NCBI GenBank assembly: GCA_036897625.1
Contig: JAYMTA010000155.1
Location: 1 to 36,747 of the forward strand
DNA length: 36,747 bases
Source of the DNA: Pelargonium cotyledonis
Taxonomy: Eukaryota > Streptophyta > Magnoliopsida > Geraniales > Geraniaceae
Direction: 5' to 3'
Shown here: positions 1 to 10,982 of the stretch, piece by piece
Position numbering within the stretch: position 1 is the first letter of the stretch
Layout of the letters: every line of letters starts with the position of its first letter
The notes under the pieces: model-generated
Told to the model about the DNA's origin: nothing
The model's database searches: none
The model's input: the letters and a program-made list of their open reading frames with translations, nothing else
Position numbers and translations under genes: made by a program

Positions 1-838
1 AGTTTTATTTTAGGCAAGATCTGAATTTTGGGTTGAGTTTTAGGTGAGATATGGATTCAGTTGTTGTGATTTGGTTGTCATTTTGTTATTCTGTTATAAA
101 ATTAAAGCTTTTGATCGATGAAAAAATTGCTTGTTATTTTAGTATTGTGTTTATCCAATTTCATCTCTGTAAAATTTGTCAAGAAAAAGCCATGGTTAGA
201 GGAAGAAGATGATGTGCAGGTGGAATTAATTTGTGATGGGTAGTTTAGTAAATTTAGGATAGTTTCAAGGGGCAGTTTAGTAATTTGTAATTATTTAATT
301 AATTTTAAAATCAATAAATATGTAACACGTATTTTTTTTAACTAATATTAAAATATTAAAATATGCTACGCCAATGCCACGTAAATAAATAAATATATAA
401 TATAATATAAAATAAAATGCCACGTGGATACCACATAAGCGACGTTAACGTAAACTATAACTAATAGATGAAACTTATTGACCAATTAATCAAAAATTCG
501 AATATTATTAGAAATAACTTCTTAATATAGGGATCTATACGTTGACTATCAAATAAATGAAGAGGCAGTAGAGAATTTAACCCATCTATTAATTTGGTAG
601 TTATTGCAAAAAAAACAAAGGCTAGGCACATTGAATAGAGAAAGGTAAAGGTAACCAAGAAAGGGACGTAGCTGGGCCAAATGTGTGGTTCTAAGCCATC
701 CTATTATAGGTCTCAGCGGTGAGTAAGGAGGTGTTTACTATTTAGTTAAGCAAAAAAAATTAAAGGTACTGCCCCTAAAATAGAAGGCAAAAAAACAAAT
801 GTGTGTGTGTTTTTTTTTTACCAATAATTCCTCAAATC
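1..838. other. Intergenic AT-rich DNA, no gene seen
   Basis: This stretch is AT-rich, with short A/T runs around 360-420 and two CCACGT-type words near 375 and 420. It has no open frame with coding character. The longest frame (461-658, - strand) is low-complexity and is flanked by no splice or promoter signals. The region just before 840 may be the promoter or leader of the unresolved + strand locus that follows. Confidence 0.5.
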
Positions 839-1491
839 CTCATTTCGCGAAGCCTGAAATCGCCAAACGAGTAGCTACGAACCCAGATCTTTCCATCTCC
901 TGCGAATCCACCAAATCGGAGTCAATTTCTCTTCGAAGAATCACAGGAAGGAGCAGCGGCACAGACATGCATCTCGAGAGGTATCCAGAAAAACACCCCC
1001 CTTTTCAAATTTGATTTGTAGCTAGACTTTCTTGTTTCTGGAAAAAAATAAAAACTTATTGCGCTTTCTATTTATGTAAAATTTTAACGAATTTTGGAGA
1101 ACCTGATAGCTAATGATGCTCTACTATGTCAATTCATTAACCAAATTATATGTCTGATTTCCAAATTCTCATGCATATGATTGGGAAAAAAGCTATACGG
1201 TTTCGTTGTTGCAACCTATGAGCCAATTTTTTTATTGACTGTATTCTATAATTGCAGTGATTTTGTTGATTCTGCTTTGACTTTGATGATTTGTTGCTGC
1301 AATATGATCTAAGATCAGGAGTGCACTCCTACTAAAGGTAAGATTTTTTCTTTATTAATAAAGTGATTATTTTATCTATGTTCTCCAATTTAAATTTGAT
1401 GGTTTGTGTGCCTTTTTGGTCAGAGAATGTTGATTTCATGGAAGACAAAGCCACAGCAAGAAGTATGTATGCGGCGACTGTGAGGACGCAG
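839..1491 (+). other. Unresolved spliced locus, 5' exons
   Basis: I do not recognise the product. Three exon-like blocks are bounded by good splice signals: about 839-988 (donor GAG^gtatcc), about 1315-1338 (acceptor at ATCAG or GAGTG, donor AAAG^gtaaga) and 1424-1491 (acceptor ttggtcag, donor CGCAG^gtaagt). Using the ATCAG acceptor, one frame stays open through all three and reads ...FEESQEGAAAQTC... into ...ECTPTKENVDFMEDK... and ...ARSMYAATVRTQ. That frame has an in-frame TAG near 875 and no ATG before the Met of DFMEDK. Either the start lies in an unseen upstream exon, or translation begins at that Met, or this is a broken gene. A possible terminal exon is listed at 3937-4089. Confidence is low; it could also be a non-coding transcript. 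Confidence 0.3.
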
Positions 1492-2489
1492 GTAAGTTAC
1501 TCATACATCCAAATCTAAGTTAAATGATGAGATTCATTTTGAATACTTGGATGCAAATTTTTTATGGCCATATTTCCGAACTTAGTTAATGTCTGGAACA
1601 TACACAAGGATCCATCAGTTTTGCTTTGTCTTATTTGTTTGAATGCTAGTAGGTTGGTTCACTGCTTTGCAATGACGAACTAGTTGGTGCAATCTTCTTC
1701 CTTTGCTATTTAGTTCCTCTGGGTAGCGAATAATTTGGGGGCATAACTAATCAACTATTTCCATAACTTTCCATGAATAGATATTGATGGATGCCTGACA
1801 GATTCTACTTATATTATTAGTTGAGATATTAGATTAGAAAGTAGTCTAGTAGCACTAGTGAAGTTATGAATAAGTGATGGACTTTAAAGTCTCTAACATC
1901 CTGGATTTTGTGGCCATTGAAAAATTGAAATAGATATTCACTTATAAATACATATGCATCGTGTTGCTCTTGTTCCCTTTTCTTTTTTATTTATTTATGA
2001 GAAAAGAAGGATTTCATTAAGAAAGACGTAAAGGGTAGTAAACTAAAAGTGGGAGCTTGCTGCAGTTTACAAAGAACAGTATATTATTACCATACATCTA
2101 TGAACCAGAATCTTATCATTCTTTCCTGCCAAATTTGTAAAATGGAAGCTCCCTGTGTCAGTTTGACTGTTGTTGTTTCTAATTTTCTAGTTTCAGTCTT
2201 AAATTTGATCTTGTTAAGTTCTTGAAATGAAGTAGCCATTGGAACAAAGTAAAAGTGCACAAACCCAATAGCTCTTGAATAATCAGACCCAAATAAATTA
2301 TGGTCCCTGTTTCTAGTTGCAACAAGAAAGGAAAGAAAGACAAACATTTAGGACTGTCCAGTCTAACACCCTAAGCTTATTACACTTCATTTCCGTTCCC
2401 AGCCACAATAAAAACCATTTTTGCTCTTGGAATTGACCAAAATCAACCTCTAACTTGCTTCCTTTTTCCCTTTTGCAACTTGTAGTATT
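1492..2489. other. Probable intron or intergenic DNA, nothing identified
   Basis: This lies downstream of a good donor site at 1492 and is AT-rich. I see no exon with matched splice sites and no recognisable transposon terminus. The 86-codon frame on the - strand (2087-2347) has no family resemblance that I can see. Confidence 0.4.
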
Positions 2490-2535
2490 GTTGCATTACT
2501 GTGAAACAGAGAGTTGCATTACTGTGAAACAGAGA
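2490..2535. repeat. 23-bp tandem duplication
   Basis: Two perfect adjacent copies of a 23-bp unit (GTTGCATTACTGTGAAACAG plus AGA) sit at 2490-2512 and 2513-2535. They look like a recent local duplication. No function is implied. Confidence 0.9.
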
Positions 2536-2566
2536 GAGGTAATTGGTTCTAGTAATGGATCTTGAT

Positions 2567-2636
2567 AAGAATGTTTGGGTGAACTTACTCCATCCACATA
2601 ATAAGAATGTTTGGATGAACTTACTCCATCTACTGG
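2567..2636. repeat. 35-bp tandem duplication
   Basis: Two near-identical copies begin at 2567 and 2602 with the word AAGAATGTTTGG and continue through GAACTTACTCCATC. They differ at a few bases. They sit just after the 23-bp duplication and at the edge of the GC-richer block that follows. Confidence 0.85.
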
Positions 2637-2699
2637 ATGCCATAGAATAAGTGGAAGAAGGGTTGTTATGTGTGTCAGAGAATGTTTTGAGGGGTCATC

Positions 2700-3870
2700 T
2701 ATGAGGGAGTTACATTCACAAAAGTGAATGCTTTATATGTGTGATGCGTCTGTTTTGAACGGTTCAAATCGGGAGCACTAGAGTTGTTTGTTGGCTTGTC
2801 CACGTGTTAGGAAAATTTTCTAAGTGAGGGATACTTATACTTCTTACCGTTTTCGTCATGTGTTGATGCGCGGTTGGTCTGTGGTAAGGGGGGTCCACTT
2901 CAGGACCACTTGTGATTTGGGCTCTTATTTCTTGGGTGCGCTTCTTGCGGCAGGCTAATTTAAGTGTTTTCATACGCCTGCCGTGCGTCGAGGAGAGTAT
3001 CGAAGTCCATAGAAGCATCTACTGCTCGGGGCAGCGTCCTAGGGCCTTAAAGATCGTCGGTTGATCATGTTTGATGTCCGGCGAGTTGAGGAACCTTTGA
3101 GGCGACCCGTTGGTATGGTTTGAGCGTACCAACATGTTTCTCAAGTGTCATGGTTTTCCCTGAACCCTCAGACGGGCCTTGGATGTGAAGGAATAGACGA
3201 AATCACCAAACAGCTCAAAACTATGCATCTCATCGCAAAGAAGAATCTCGTCGCAACAAAGAGTTGTTTGTGACTATGTTCAGTGTGCCATGGTCAACTC
3301 CTCGTCGTGATTAAAAGTTGTCCATGGACAACTCTTCATGCTTCACGGCATTCTTTCATGGATTTGGGTGTTCGGATGGTCCATTTTCTTATTTTGGTGC
3401 CCAAAGACCTTGATTATCTCCTTAGTGTTCGAAGGTTCCGATCTCCTTTCTTGGTGTCTGGATGTTCGATTTCTTTCCTCAGTGCCTTGATGTCCATGAC
3501 TATGTTGAGTGTGCCATGGCCAACTCGTCGTCGCGACGAAGGATCTCGTCATGACGGAGAGTTTCTCTTAGACAACTCTTCATGTCCAATGGCCTTGGTT
3601 CTTACGGTCATGCACGAGAGTTTCATGGTTACATATTTTGGATTTGGGATAAAGTCTGAGAAGCGGTGATCCGGGAACAAGTCCAAGATGCAGTGTCAAC
3701 TTATTTGTTCGATGTGTTGAGAAGCTTTTGAGATGTCCGAGACGTGAGATGTCCGGGACGGTTGGGGGTTTGTTTTGGCAGAATTTTGACCTTTGAAGAA
3801 GGGGACGACATGGTGCTCGAGTGCCACATGTTACGTTTTCATTCGTCATTTTAACTTTTGATTATTTGGG
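2700..3870. mobile_element. GC-richer block, likely decayed transposon
   Basis: This is about 1.2 kb with visibly higher GC and many CG dinucleotides compared with both flanks. It contains a diverged internal duplication. A 39-bp unit starting GACTATGTT(C/G)AGTGTGCC occurs at 3272-3310 and 3498-3536, each followed by the word GACAACTCTTCATG (3327 and 3571). Several short frames exist on both strands (for example 3283-3669) but overlap one another without any domain signal. I found no clean terminal repeats or target duplication, so the class (LTR, Mutator or CACTA) cannot be assigned. Its position between candidate exons suggests insertion into an intron. Confidence 0.4.
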
Positions 3871-3936
3871 TCTCATCAATGAGAAAGGTTCTTAGGTATT
3901 AATTGAGGTCCTTTTTGTTCTACTTCTCTTTGGACT

Positions 3937-4089
3937 AGGCATACCAGCATCAAAGAATGCAGTTTGGTCAAATTTATCCATTGATAATGACATAGGAGGA
4001 AGTACTAGATGTGAACAAGATGTCCTCACAAAGAGAAGCATAGAAAAAGACTCTGAAGACTGCCTTCCAATAACTTTGGACAACAACTA
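3937..4089 (+). other. Candidate terminal exon of the unresolved locus
   Basis: A strong pyrimidine tract and acceptor (ctttggactag) precede a frame that reads ...GIPASKNAVWSNLSID... and ends ...CLPITLDNN with a TAA at 4087-4089. The amino-acid mix looks protein-like. This frame does not join the ATVRTQ frame of the 1424-1491 exon directly, because the phase is off by one. It does join another frame of that exon (KKYVCGDCEDA), which has a stop further upstream. An unseen middle exon or gene decay would explain this. No family is recognised. Confidence 0.25.
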
Positions 4090-4953
4090 ATGGTATGCAT
4101 CTAAATGATTCTTAAGCCATAGCCTAAAAAGATGCCAAAAAGAAAACCTTATCCCTTTGCAAATTTACACTAGTAAACTGACCCTGAAAAGTTATCTGTT
4201 TTGTTCTTGCCAAACGATCCACAAAATTACAATGGATTCTCGTTGCATCGAGACCCTCCCCTTAGCCTGTAACCAAATCCACAAATATAATTGAAGCTTT
4301 GAATTAACCAGAATGGACTGCATGATTGCAAGAGCCTCTACCTTCATGTAGTCCCAGCTTTGTTATACAACATATTTGACCCCAGTTTTCCGTCTGGTAA
4401 AGAAATTTCCATTCTGTACCTGCCTGGAGTGGTCTTATTCAATGATATTTACTATCTTATTAGGCAATACAGTCGAAATCTTTTTTTTTTCTTTCTTTTT
4501 TTCTTTTTTTCTGAACTGACCCCCCATTTCTGCACACCCTTACCTAAAGTGAATCAGTAATTGCGATACCTGTTTTTGTATACCACTTATGACTTTAACT
4601 ACATTAAAAAGAAAAAAAAGTGTTTAGAAATGCACATGTCTCTTCTTAATGCTACCTTATTGATTTAAATTATACAAAAAGAAACAAGCAGAGAAATAAG
4701 CAAAGCAATATTAAATAAATCGCTTGACTACAATTATTATCAGGAAATGCAAATAGATTTCTTTACTATAGACTTTGAAAGCTCTTTGATTCGGTAGATG
4801 CAGTTTCGTAATATAGCTTAAAGGGAAACAAAGGTGTAGTGAATTACTATCCACAGTACCCATCTTAAGCTTAAAAAAACAGTACATATTGTTGATCTAA
4901 TACCCCAAAATAAGATATTGAACTCTGGATCAGGTCGATGCACACTGATAAAA
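4090..4953. other. Intergenic, 3' flank of pectin methylesterase
   Basis: AT-rich spacer with a T-rich tract near 4482-4510. No coding frame of merit is present. The part nearest 4953 is the likely 3' untranslated region of the - strand pectin methylesterase gene, which ends at 4954. Confidence 0.5.
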
Positions 4954-7900
4954 TTATATCAAATTAGGATAAAATGGAACTTCTGGTGGAATCCATTTCT
5001 CGCCCTCTAGGAAAGTTCCAACACTAAATCTGGCTGCCTCTGTCCTGTTTATCATCTTAAGTGTTGTACATTTCACCCTACCTTCAGTTGCAGCCCCGGG
5101 ACCTCTATTCTGGCACTCTGCGAAATAGATATTATCTATACTTGTTGTGTTGCCTTCCCATTCAATCCAACCTTTTGGATTGGTGACTTCATCAATAAAG
5201 GTTTGCATGACGACCGTTGTGGAGAATATCTTCCATGGCCGTCCTAGATAAGATTTGATAGATGATCCATTTAGACGAAGGTCTTTTGCCGCTGTAATGG
5301 TGCAATTCTGAAGTACTATTCCCCCTTTATCCGTGGGGTTATCTAGTCCTTGTGCTGTAACAGTGTTGTACTGCCCTGTGCTAGGAAGACGTAGGTAGAT
5401 TTTACAGTTCTGAAATACAGCTGCTGCCTTCCCAAAAATAAAATATATTGTGCCGTATATCGCACAATCCCGGTAGAATTGTGTGGCATAGTAGATGTAC
5501 AGGGTATCTTGATACCCTATGAACTTGCACTGGTAAAAAGCGGACTGTACATCACTTCTGAAAGCTACTGCCTGCTGGCCATTTGGTCCAGCTGTATTTT
5601 CAAATGTAATTCCTATTGCTAGGAAACCATCTCCCTTTATACCTGATCAAGAAAGAAATCACATAATTTATGGATAAAGTGTGGATTTACATTTAGTCTG
5701 TACTATGTAATTAGGATTTACACTGCAAAAACTATAATACACAGCTATCACGTACTTCTAACGGGTTCCTTTTTGTGAAATTCTTTTACATTTAATGGAT
5801 TTCTTTTCCTTTAGAATACACAACTTCCTTATTAAAAGGGGCAAGTTTCCTTTATTTCGGACTTCTTTTATCAGTAGAATAATACAAATTGGGAATAACT
5901 ATAAAGCTCTCTGTTTATGTAACAAAAATCCTGAAAGACCTGTAAACTTGTATACATATTCTAAAAACTCCAGAACTGATTATGAATTTCTCACTAAGCG
6001 GATTTCTCTACCCAGCATAAATAGTCTCTAAATTATAGTTATAAATCAAAATCCTTCTTCTATTCAGTATCTTACTAGTATCTCCGGATTTTTCTTATCT
6101 GTTTCTGAAACAAAACTAGTTGATTACGGCATTAACTGAAATCCCTAAAATAAAATATTTCAAATTTAATGAGATATAGTTTAACCGACCGTTATACAGT
6201 GATATATGATTGAAATAGTTACACACTATCTTAGCAAGCATCAAAATGAAGGCACTCTAAAAAAAGCTTTTCAAAAGGCCCCTTTACCCCTTTTAAAGTA
6301 TTAAGGAATCCGGTTGGTAGGTCTAAAAGAATCCCGTGTAATCAAGAAATCTTCTTTATTATGGGTATACCCTACTGTTAACTAATAAGATAAAGGGTCC
6401 TTGAATGAACTCAATACTTTTTTATTTTACCTTACACTGCAATATTCTTATACATCCCCTTTCTACTAAATTACTAAGTACCTTCTAGTATAGTATTAGG
6501 GAATGATGCCTGAATAGCAGTAATTTTCTGTACCTTTTCAGCTATTCCATTATTGTAAAGAGCTCCTTTATTCCATGCATTCTTCCAATGTAAATAACTA
6601 TGATTATTCTTTTGAACACCCTCCAGTATCTCAGTGATGTAAATTTAGTATAAGAAATAAGGAATACCCTATTTATGTCCTATTAATTATAACTTTTAGT
6701 TTGTATGGATCAAGAGAGGGGTACAATATAAAACCCTCAAGTTACTATTAGACAATATCCATATTAATATCAGACATTGTTGGTAAGGAATTGCAATTAG
6801 TTTTTATACTTTAGCTGGATCCTTTCTTATCCTAATGACAAAATATAACTGAAAATGCAATAGGAATAACTAGTGGGATAAGGCGGTTGGATACAATTAG
6901 AAGAAAGCAGAAAATACCTTGCTAAGTAACTAAGTTGTAGGCAAATCCCTTTGCACTAGGGGGTTGTGCAAGTTTGACTTTTTAGGCTTCTGATTTTTGT
7001 GCTTTCAAAAAATAAGGAATTGTTTATATAGGTTCTCGATGAGAATTTTATGAATATATATATATATATATTTTGAGCAAAAGTGATTTCACTAGTCTGA
7101 GGAAAAACTCTTGATGTTGGATTTTTGATATCAGTATTACATTGAAATACTTAAACTTAAAGTACTTTAAACTTCACTTACCTCATAAAAAGAAGGAACA
7201 GGGGCTCTTTAAGGAAGGCAGTGACTATAGTTTAGATACTATATACACTCTACAAAGACTTTTAAGCTATAAGATAGATTCTATATAAAATTATCATTCC
7301 TAGTACTACCAGCTTTGTACGGGTCCTCCTTAATTATAAAGCTTTCGCGCTTTGTTTATTTTAACAGTATTCCTGGTACTATGAGTTTTAGTATAGTTAA
7401 GAACTCTTTATACTGACTGTGGAGATACCCTAAGAATAGGGTTTTTTAATGAGGTCGTGGATAAAAAGACAGCCGTGCCTTTGCTTTTTTGGTACTCCTG
7501 ACTTCTGTCTAATGGATTACAAGAAATTTAACTGACTAAAGACTTATTATCCTTAATAAGGGGTTCCCTAAGTTTGCATTTGCAATACATATTTCATCCA
7601 TCCTTTCTCTTTGTAAAACACAGAGCTATATCGAGGACTAAATCACAACCTTTCTTTTTCCTCGACTTTCAGAACTTAAATCTAGTCTGTGGCCTAAGCA
7701 AATTAAAGGGGCACTTGTTCCTTTAAGTACCCTCTTTATTTTACTATTATTTCGGTTAAATCGGAAAGGGGCTACTAGTAGCGGGTTTCCTGGGGCTGCC
7801 TATTAGGCTTAGAGGTATAGTTAAGCTTATATGAGTAAGTAAGTAAGTAAGTAAGAGGTATAGTTAATCTGTTGTGATCTGAAACGGACAAAGACAAACA

Positions 7901-8260
7901 ATTAACACTGAAAATATGAATAATGATAGCTAACATACCTACAGTGGCCGTATCGTAGGTTTTGATGCCCTCCCTCCCTCTCTTGTTTCCAGATATGATA
8001 GCACTTCCATCTCCAACAAAAGCTAGGTTTTTTTTGTTTGGTGGAACTCTTATGTACTCTGTGTAGTTTCCAGCTTTGATTTTGATACCATAACGCCTTG
8101 GATTATTGTCAGGAGCAGCCAAGATGGCATCGTTGATGGTAGTGTAGTTCCCACTGCCGTCTTTGGCGACAATGACATCGATTACTGGCATGGTTTGGGC
8201 ATGTGCTCGCCAGTAAATGGATAGGATTATCAGCCATCTTGTGATCATAGTTGTGTCCAT
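4954..8260 (-). CDS. Pectin methylesterase (CE8), nucleophile Asp replaced by Tyr
   Basis: Two coding exons on the - strand, 8260-7939 and 5642-4954, join in frame (GTA G^gtatgt to cag^GT ATA) and give 336 aa. Pectin methylesterases remove methyl esters from homogalacturonan in the wall and release methanol. The start at 8260 follows an acceptor-like tract (gctgagcag). Residues 5-21 form a signal peptide, and there is no PRO (PMEI-like) domain. Family motifs seen are GNYTE (64-68), QQAVAF (130-135), YQDTLY (151-156), YLGRPW (239-244) and the C-terminal GTFLEGEKW block. The first catalytic Asp is kept (D153), as are Gln131, Gln152, Arg242 and Trp244. The second catalytic Asp, in the motif usually read GT(V/I)DFIFG, is Tyr174 (GTIYFIFG, codon TAT at 5445-5443). 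The protein is otherwise full length for the PRO-less class, so it may be a non-catalytic homologue or a recently damaged enzyme. Confidence 0.93.
7054..7072. repeat. (TA)n microsatellite
   Basis: A short run of TA dinucleotides in the pectin methylesterase intron. Confidence 0.8.
7811..7867. repeat. (AGTA)n microsatellite between direct repeats
   Basis: About five AAGT units (7834-7855) are bracketed by two copies of AGAGGTATAGTTA (7811-7823 and near 7855-7867). The whole looks like a slippage duplication about 125 bp inside the donor side of the pectin methylesterase intron. Confidence 0.85.
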
Positions 8261-9250
8261 CTGCTCAGCAAACATAAAAAAAGTTATCTTATATAGCATA
8301 GTTAAATATCTAAAAGCATTCACATTCAATATCACATTCACAAAGACAAATCAATAGACTAAATACTAAAAAATTGTTCACTTGGGAGAAATTGATTCTA
8401 GGAAACCCTAATTTATGATCATGATGCAACACCTACCAGAAAATTTCACTGATTTCAGTATTTCTGCTCAAACCCAATAACCTAAGCATGACTCAAGTCG
8501 GTACCCATTCCCATAGTTTAGTACATGCTATCATTACTAATTGTTTTTCAGATTATCAATGCAAATCACCACCCTTTTCTATATGAATTAACTAAGAAAA
8601 ACCAAAATCACTCAAGTCCAAGAAAAGCTGTGAAAACCCCCCACTGAATTTGCTGACCTGTTCGCATTTAGCTCATAAGTTTCAATATTTCAAATGAATT
8701 CTAAGGTACAATCTAGAAAACTGAATTCATCAAACCACTGAATTTTCAGATTCAGTAGCTACTACTTGTTTAATGATTTGAAAACCATGGATGTTAATTC
8801 ATCAAACAACTAAAAGCAACAAGATGAGCAATAAGATTGAGGGACTGAATAAAAATAATAGAAAATAATTCTCAGACTCTACGGACAATTATTGCTTCTT
8901 TGAAAAGATTCAACTACTCCTCAGGACAATAAGAATACCCTCACCCCCAATCTCTCTAAAATTCATCTATCTGTCTCTAGATGTTCTGCAATGTGGCTTC
9001 CATAAAAGTATTCGACTGAACATTACCTCAATTGTTAAAAATCTGGTTATCTCAACCAAAACAACAGATCAAATAAGCAAAAGCTAGGTCAAGACATGTC
9101 AAGAAATTGAAATGGAGAAGAAAGAAAAAACAAACCTAAACAATCCCTAATCCGCTTCCAAAACGACGACAGAGCCTTCAGATCAGAGCTTCAAACGAAA
9201 TTGAGATTTTTTGTAGTTATGAGTTATATATCAAGATTGGTGAGTCTGGT
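8261..9250 (-). promoter_or_regulatory. Probable 5' UTR intron and leader of pectin methylesterase
   Basis: Immediately upstream of the chosen ATG the - strand reads as a T-rich tract ending gctgagcag, a good 3' splice site. Around 9130-9200 the - strand has a leader-like stretch ending TTGTTTAG^gtttgttt, which would be the donor. A 5' UTR intron of about 0.85 kb is therefore likely, with transcription starting near 9200 or a little beyond. No other coding region is visible here. Confidence 0.4.
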
Positions 9251-10982
9251 TTTGTCGAGTGTTTGTTGTTTATTGAAGCCTTGCCTGTTGGAATTTGGTC
9301 TTTTGGAGAAGTCCTACTGTTACCCTTGTCCAAGTGTCCACTGATATCCCCATTTCAAGCAATAAGGTCTTTTATTCTAAAATTGATATTTTTTTGTTAT
9401 TTAATATTTTTTATCCCCCACTTACTTTTGTTCACAAATTCACTACATTTGATCAATGAAGTTTTTCTTGTTTCTGATTTCGTGTTCTTGTTTCCTCACC
9501 CTCAAATGGAAAAGGGAGAGGAATTAAAGATTGGTCAAAGAGGGTTGTTTGGAATCTCTTTTGTTTTCCTGTCGTAGAGTAATTAAAACATGCCATCACT
9601 TGTGATAATTTCTGTCAAACAAATTACTTTTGTTCTTATTGCAAAGGATGTATTCATAGTGTGTTTTCCATAACTATTTTGTGCAATATACTCTGGCTGT
9701 ACCGTGTACGTTCTGAGTTCTGACTAGCTTATTGACAGCAAATAGTTTTACATAAGGTTTACAATGCAGAACTATGAAAGATAAGCATGGGCTTTATCTA
9801 GCATAGAAAGGAGATACAAGAGGATACTTGGGTGGAGTCTTACTCCATATTGTCCAATTTTTGGGTATGTAAGAGTTTATTTTTGTTTTTCACATGTTGA
9901 GATAGGCTGAATTGGCTTGTATTCATTTAGGGGAATCCATGAATTAGTGTTATTTTTTTTTCTGTTGTGTAGCATTTGGGCATTTGTGGATATTCTTATT
10001 CTCTTATCTCTCATTTGTGGCATGGAAGGGGATATTCTTTGTTTTCAAGGTTATTGTTTGATAGTGTGATTGTTTCTGGTTCAAATGGACCTCTTGATCC
10101 CTTTGAAATTGGCATTAAATAGTCTACATGGGAGGGTGTGCAAAATTATTCAGTAAGTATGATATATCATGTAATTAATACTTAGTGATACCCAATTCGA
10201 CTAAATGTTTTTTTTTAATCATTGACTATGCTTTAAGATAATTTTAAAAATACTTGTATGAAATATGGTATGTTAGTGACGAAATAAATGCCATTATTAC
10301 ACTCAGTAAATAAAACAATTGTTAAGGCATTGTTCAACATTCTATGGTTCTATATATGAGACCCTAAACCTGTCAATTTACAATCAATGGTGTTTGTTGA
10401 TGTTAGTCTATATGTTATTAATTTGTAGACTTTAATGAAGGTTTAAATTTGGAAGTAGATATTCACCAATTGTCAACAGTGATGGTGATTTAGTGAGTAG
10501 TGACCTATGCCATTTTATAACTTTAACTCATATTTGTAGCACAATTTAAGATACAATACAAAAAATTACAGTTTTAGTAAGTAGGTGATGCAGTATATAT
10601 TCTCCTCAGCTGGCTGAATATTATTTGTTGCTGTCATTTAACAGTTGCAGATGTAGAATCTCGATTCACGTCAACTATTACTCAAAATATTATCCTACAA
10701 AAGACGAACATATGTTAAAGTGAAAATCAGTGCAACACACTGGAATACACCTCTGGTGATAGAGTAAATAAATCAGGTGCAGCAAAAAGTATTCACAATG
10801 TAAGAATATTTCTTCACCTCAATCTATAGAGGGTACTTATAGGAGAATCTCTTCGAATATGATTGGAGAATGTTTAAGAAGTTCAATATAATTATAAATC
10901 TTTTACCTATGTTGAATCTAGTCATATGTGAATTTGGATGACCGTATGACGGTTCAAGTTGATCATTCTATGTATTAATTTA
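9251..10982. other. Intergenic, nothing identified
   Basis: AT-rich DNA without a convincing gene. The 104-codon + strand frame at 9263-9577 opens on TTG rather than ATG and is low-complexity Phe/Leu-rich. Upstream promoter elements of the - strand pectin methylesterase may lie in the first few hundred bases. No transposon termini were recognised. Confidence 0.5.

Larger units (their letters stand above)
5643..7938 (-). other. 2.3-kb intron of the pectin methylesterase gene
   Basis: The only coding intron of the gene, with donor G^gtatgt at 7938 and acceptor gatcag at 5643. Its texture differs from other introns in the window. It has many AGGGG/CCCCT words, CTTTCGCGCTTTG near 7341, and decayed coding-like stretches, such as a 78-codon + strand frame at 5795-6031 and a frame around 7460-7790 containing SNGLQEI interrupted by stops. 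No terminal repeats were found. It may hold an old insertion of organellar or plasmid-like DNA, but this is inference. Confidence 0.6.

Noticed and set aside
6484..6645. Open - strand stretch in the pectin methylesterase intron reading ...WKNAWNKGALYNNG...
   Set aside because: It is only about 55 codons between stops in a random-looking context. Considered as a retroelement fragment, but no family motif was seen.
9263..9577. 104-codon + strand frame
   Set aside because: It opens on TTG and is low-complexity Phe/Leu/Ile-rich. No support as a gene.
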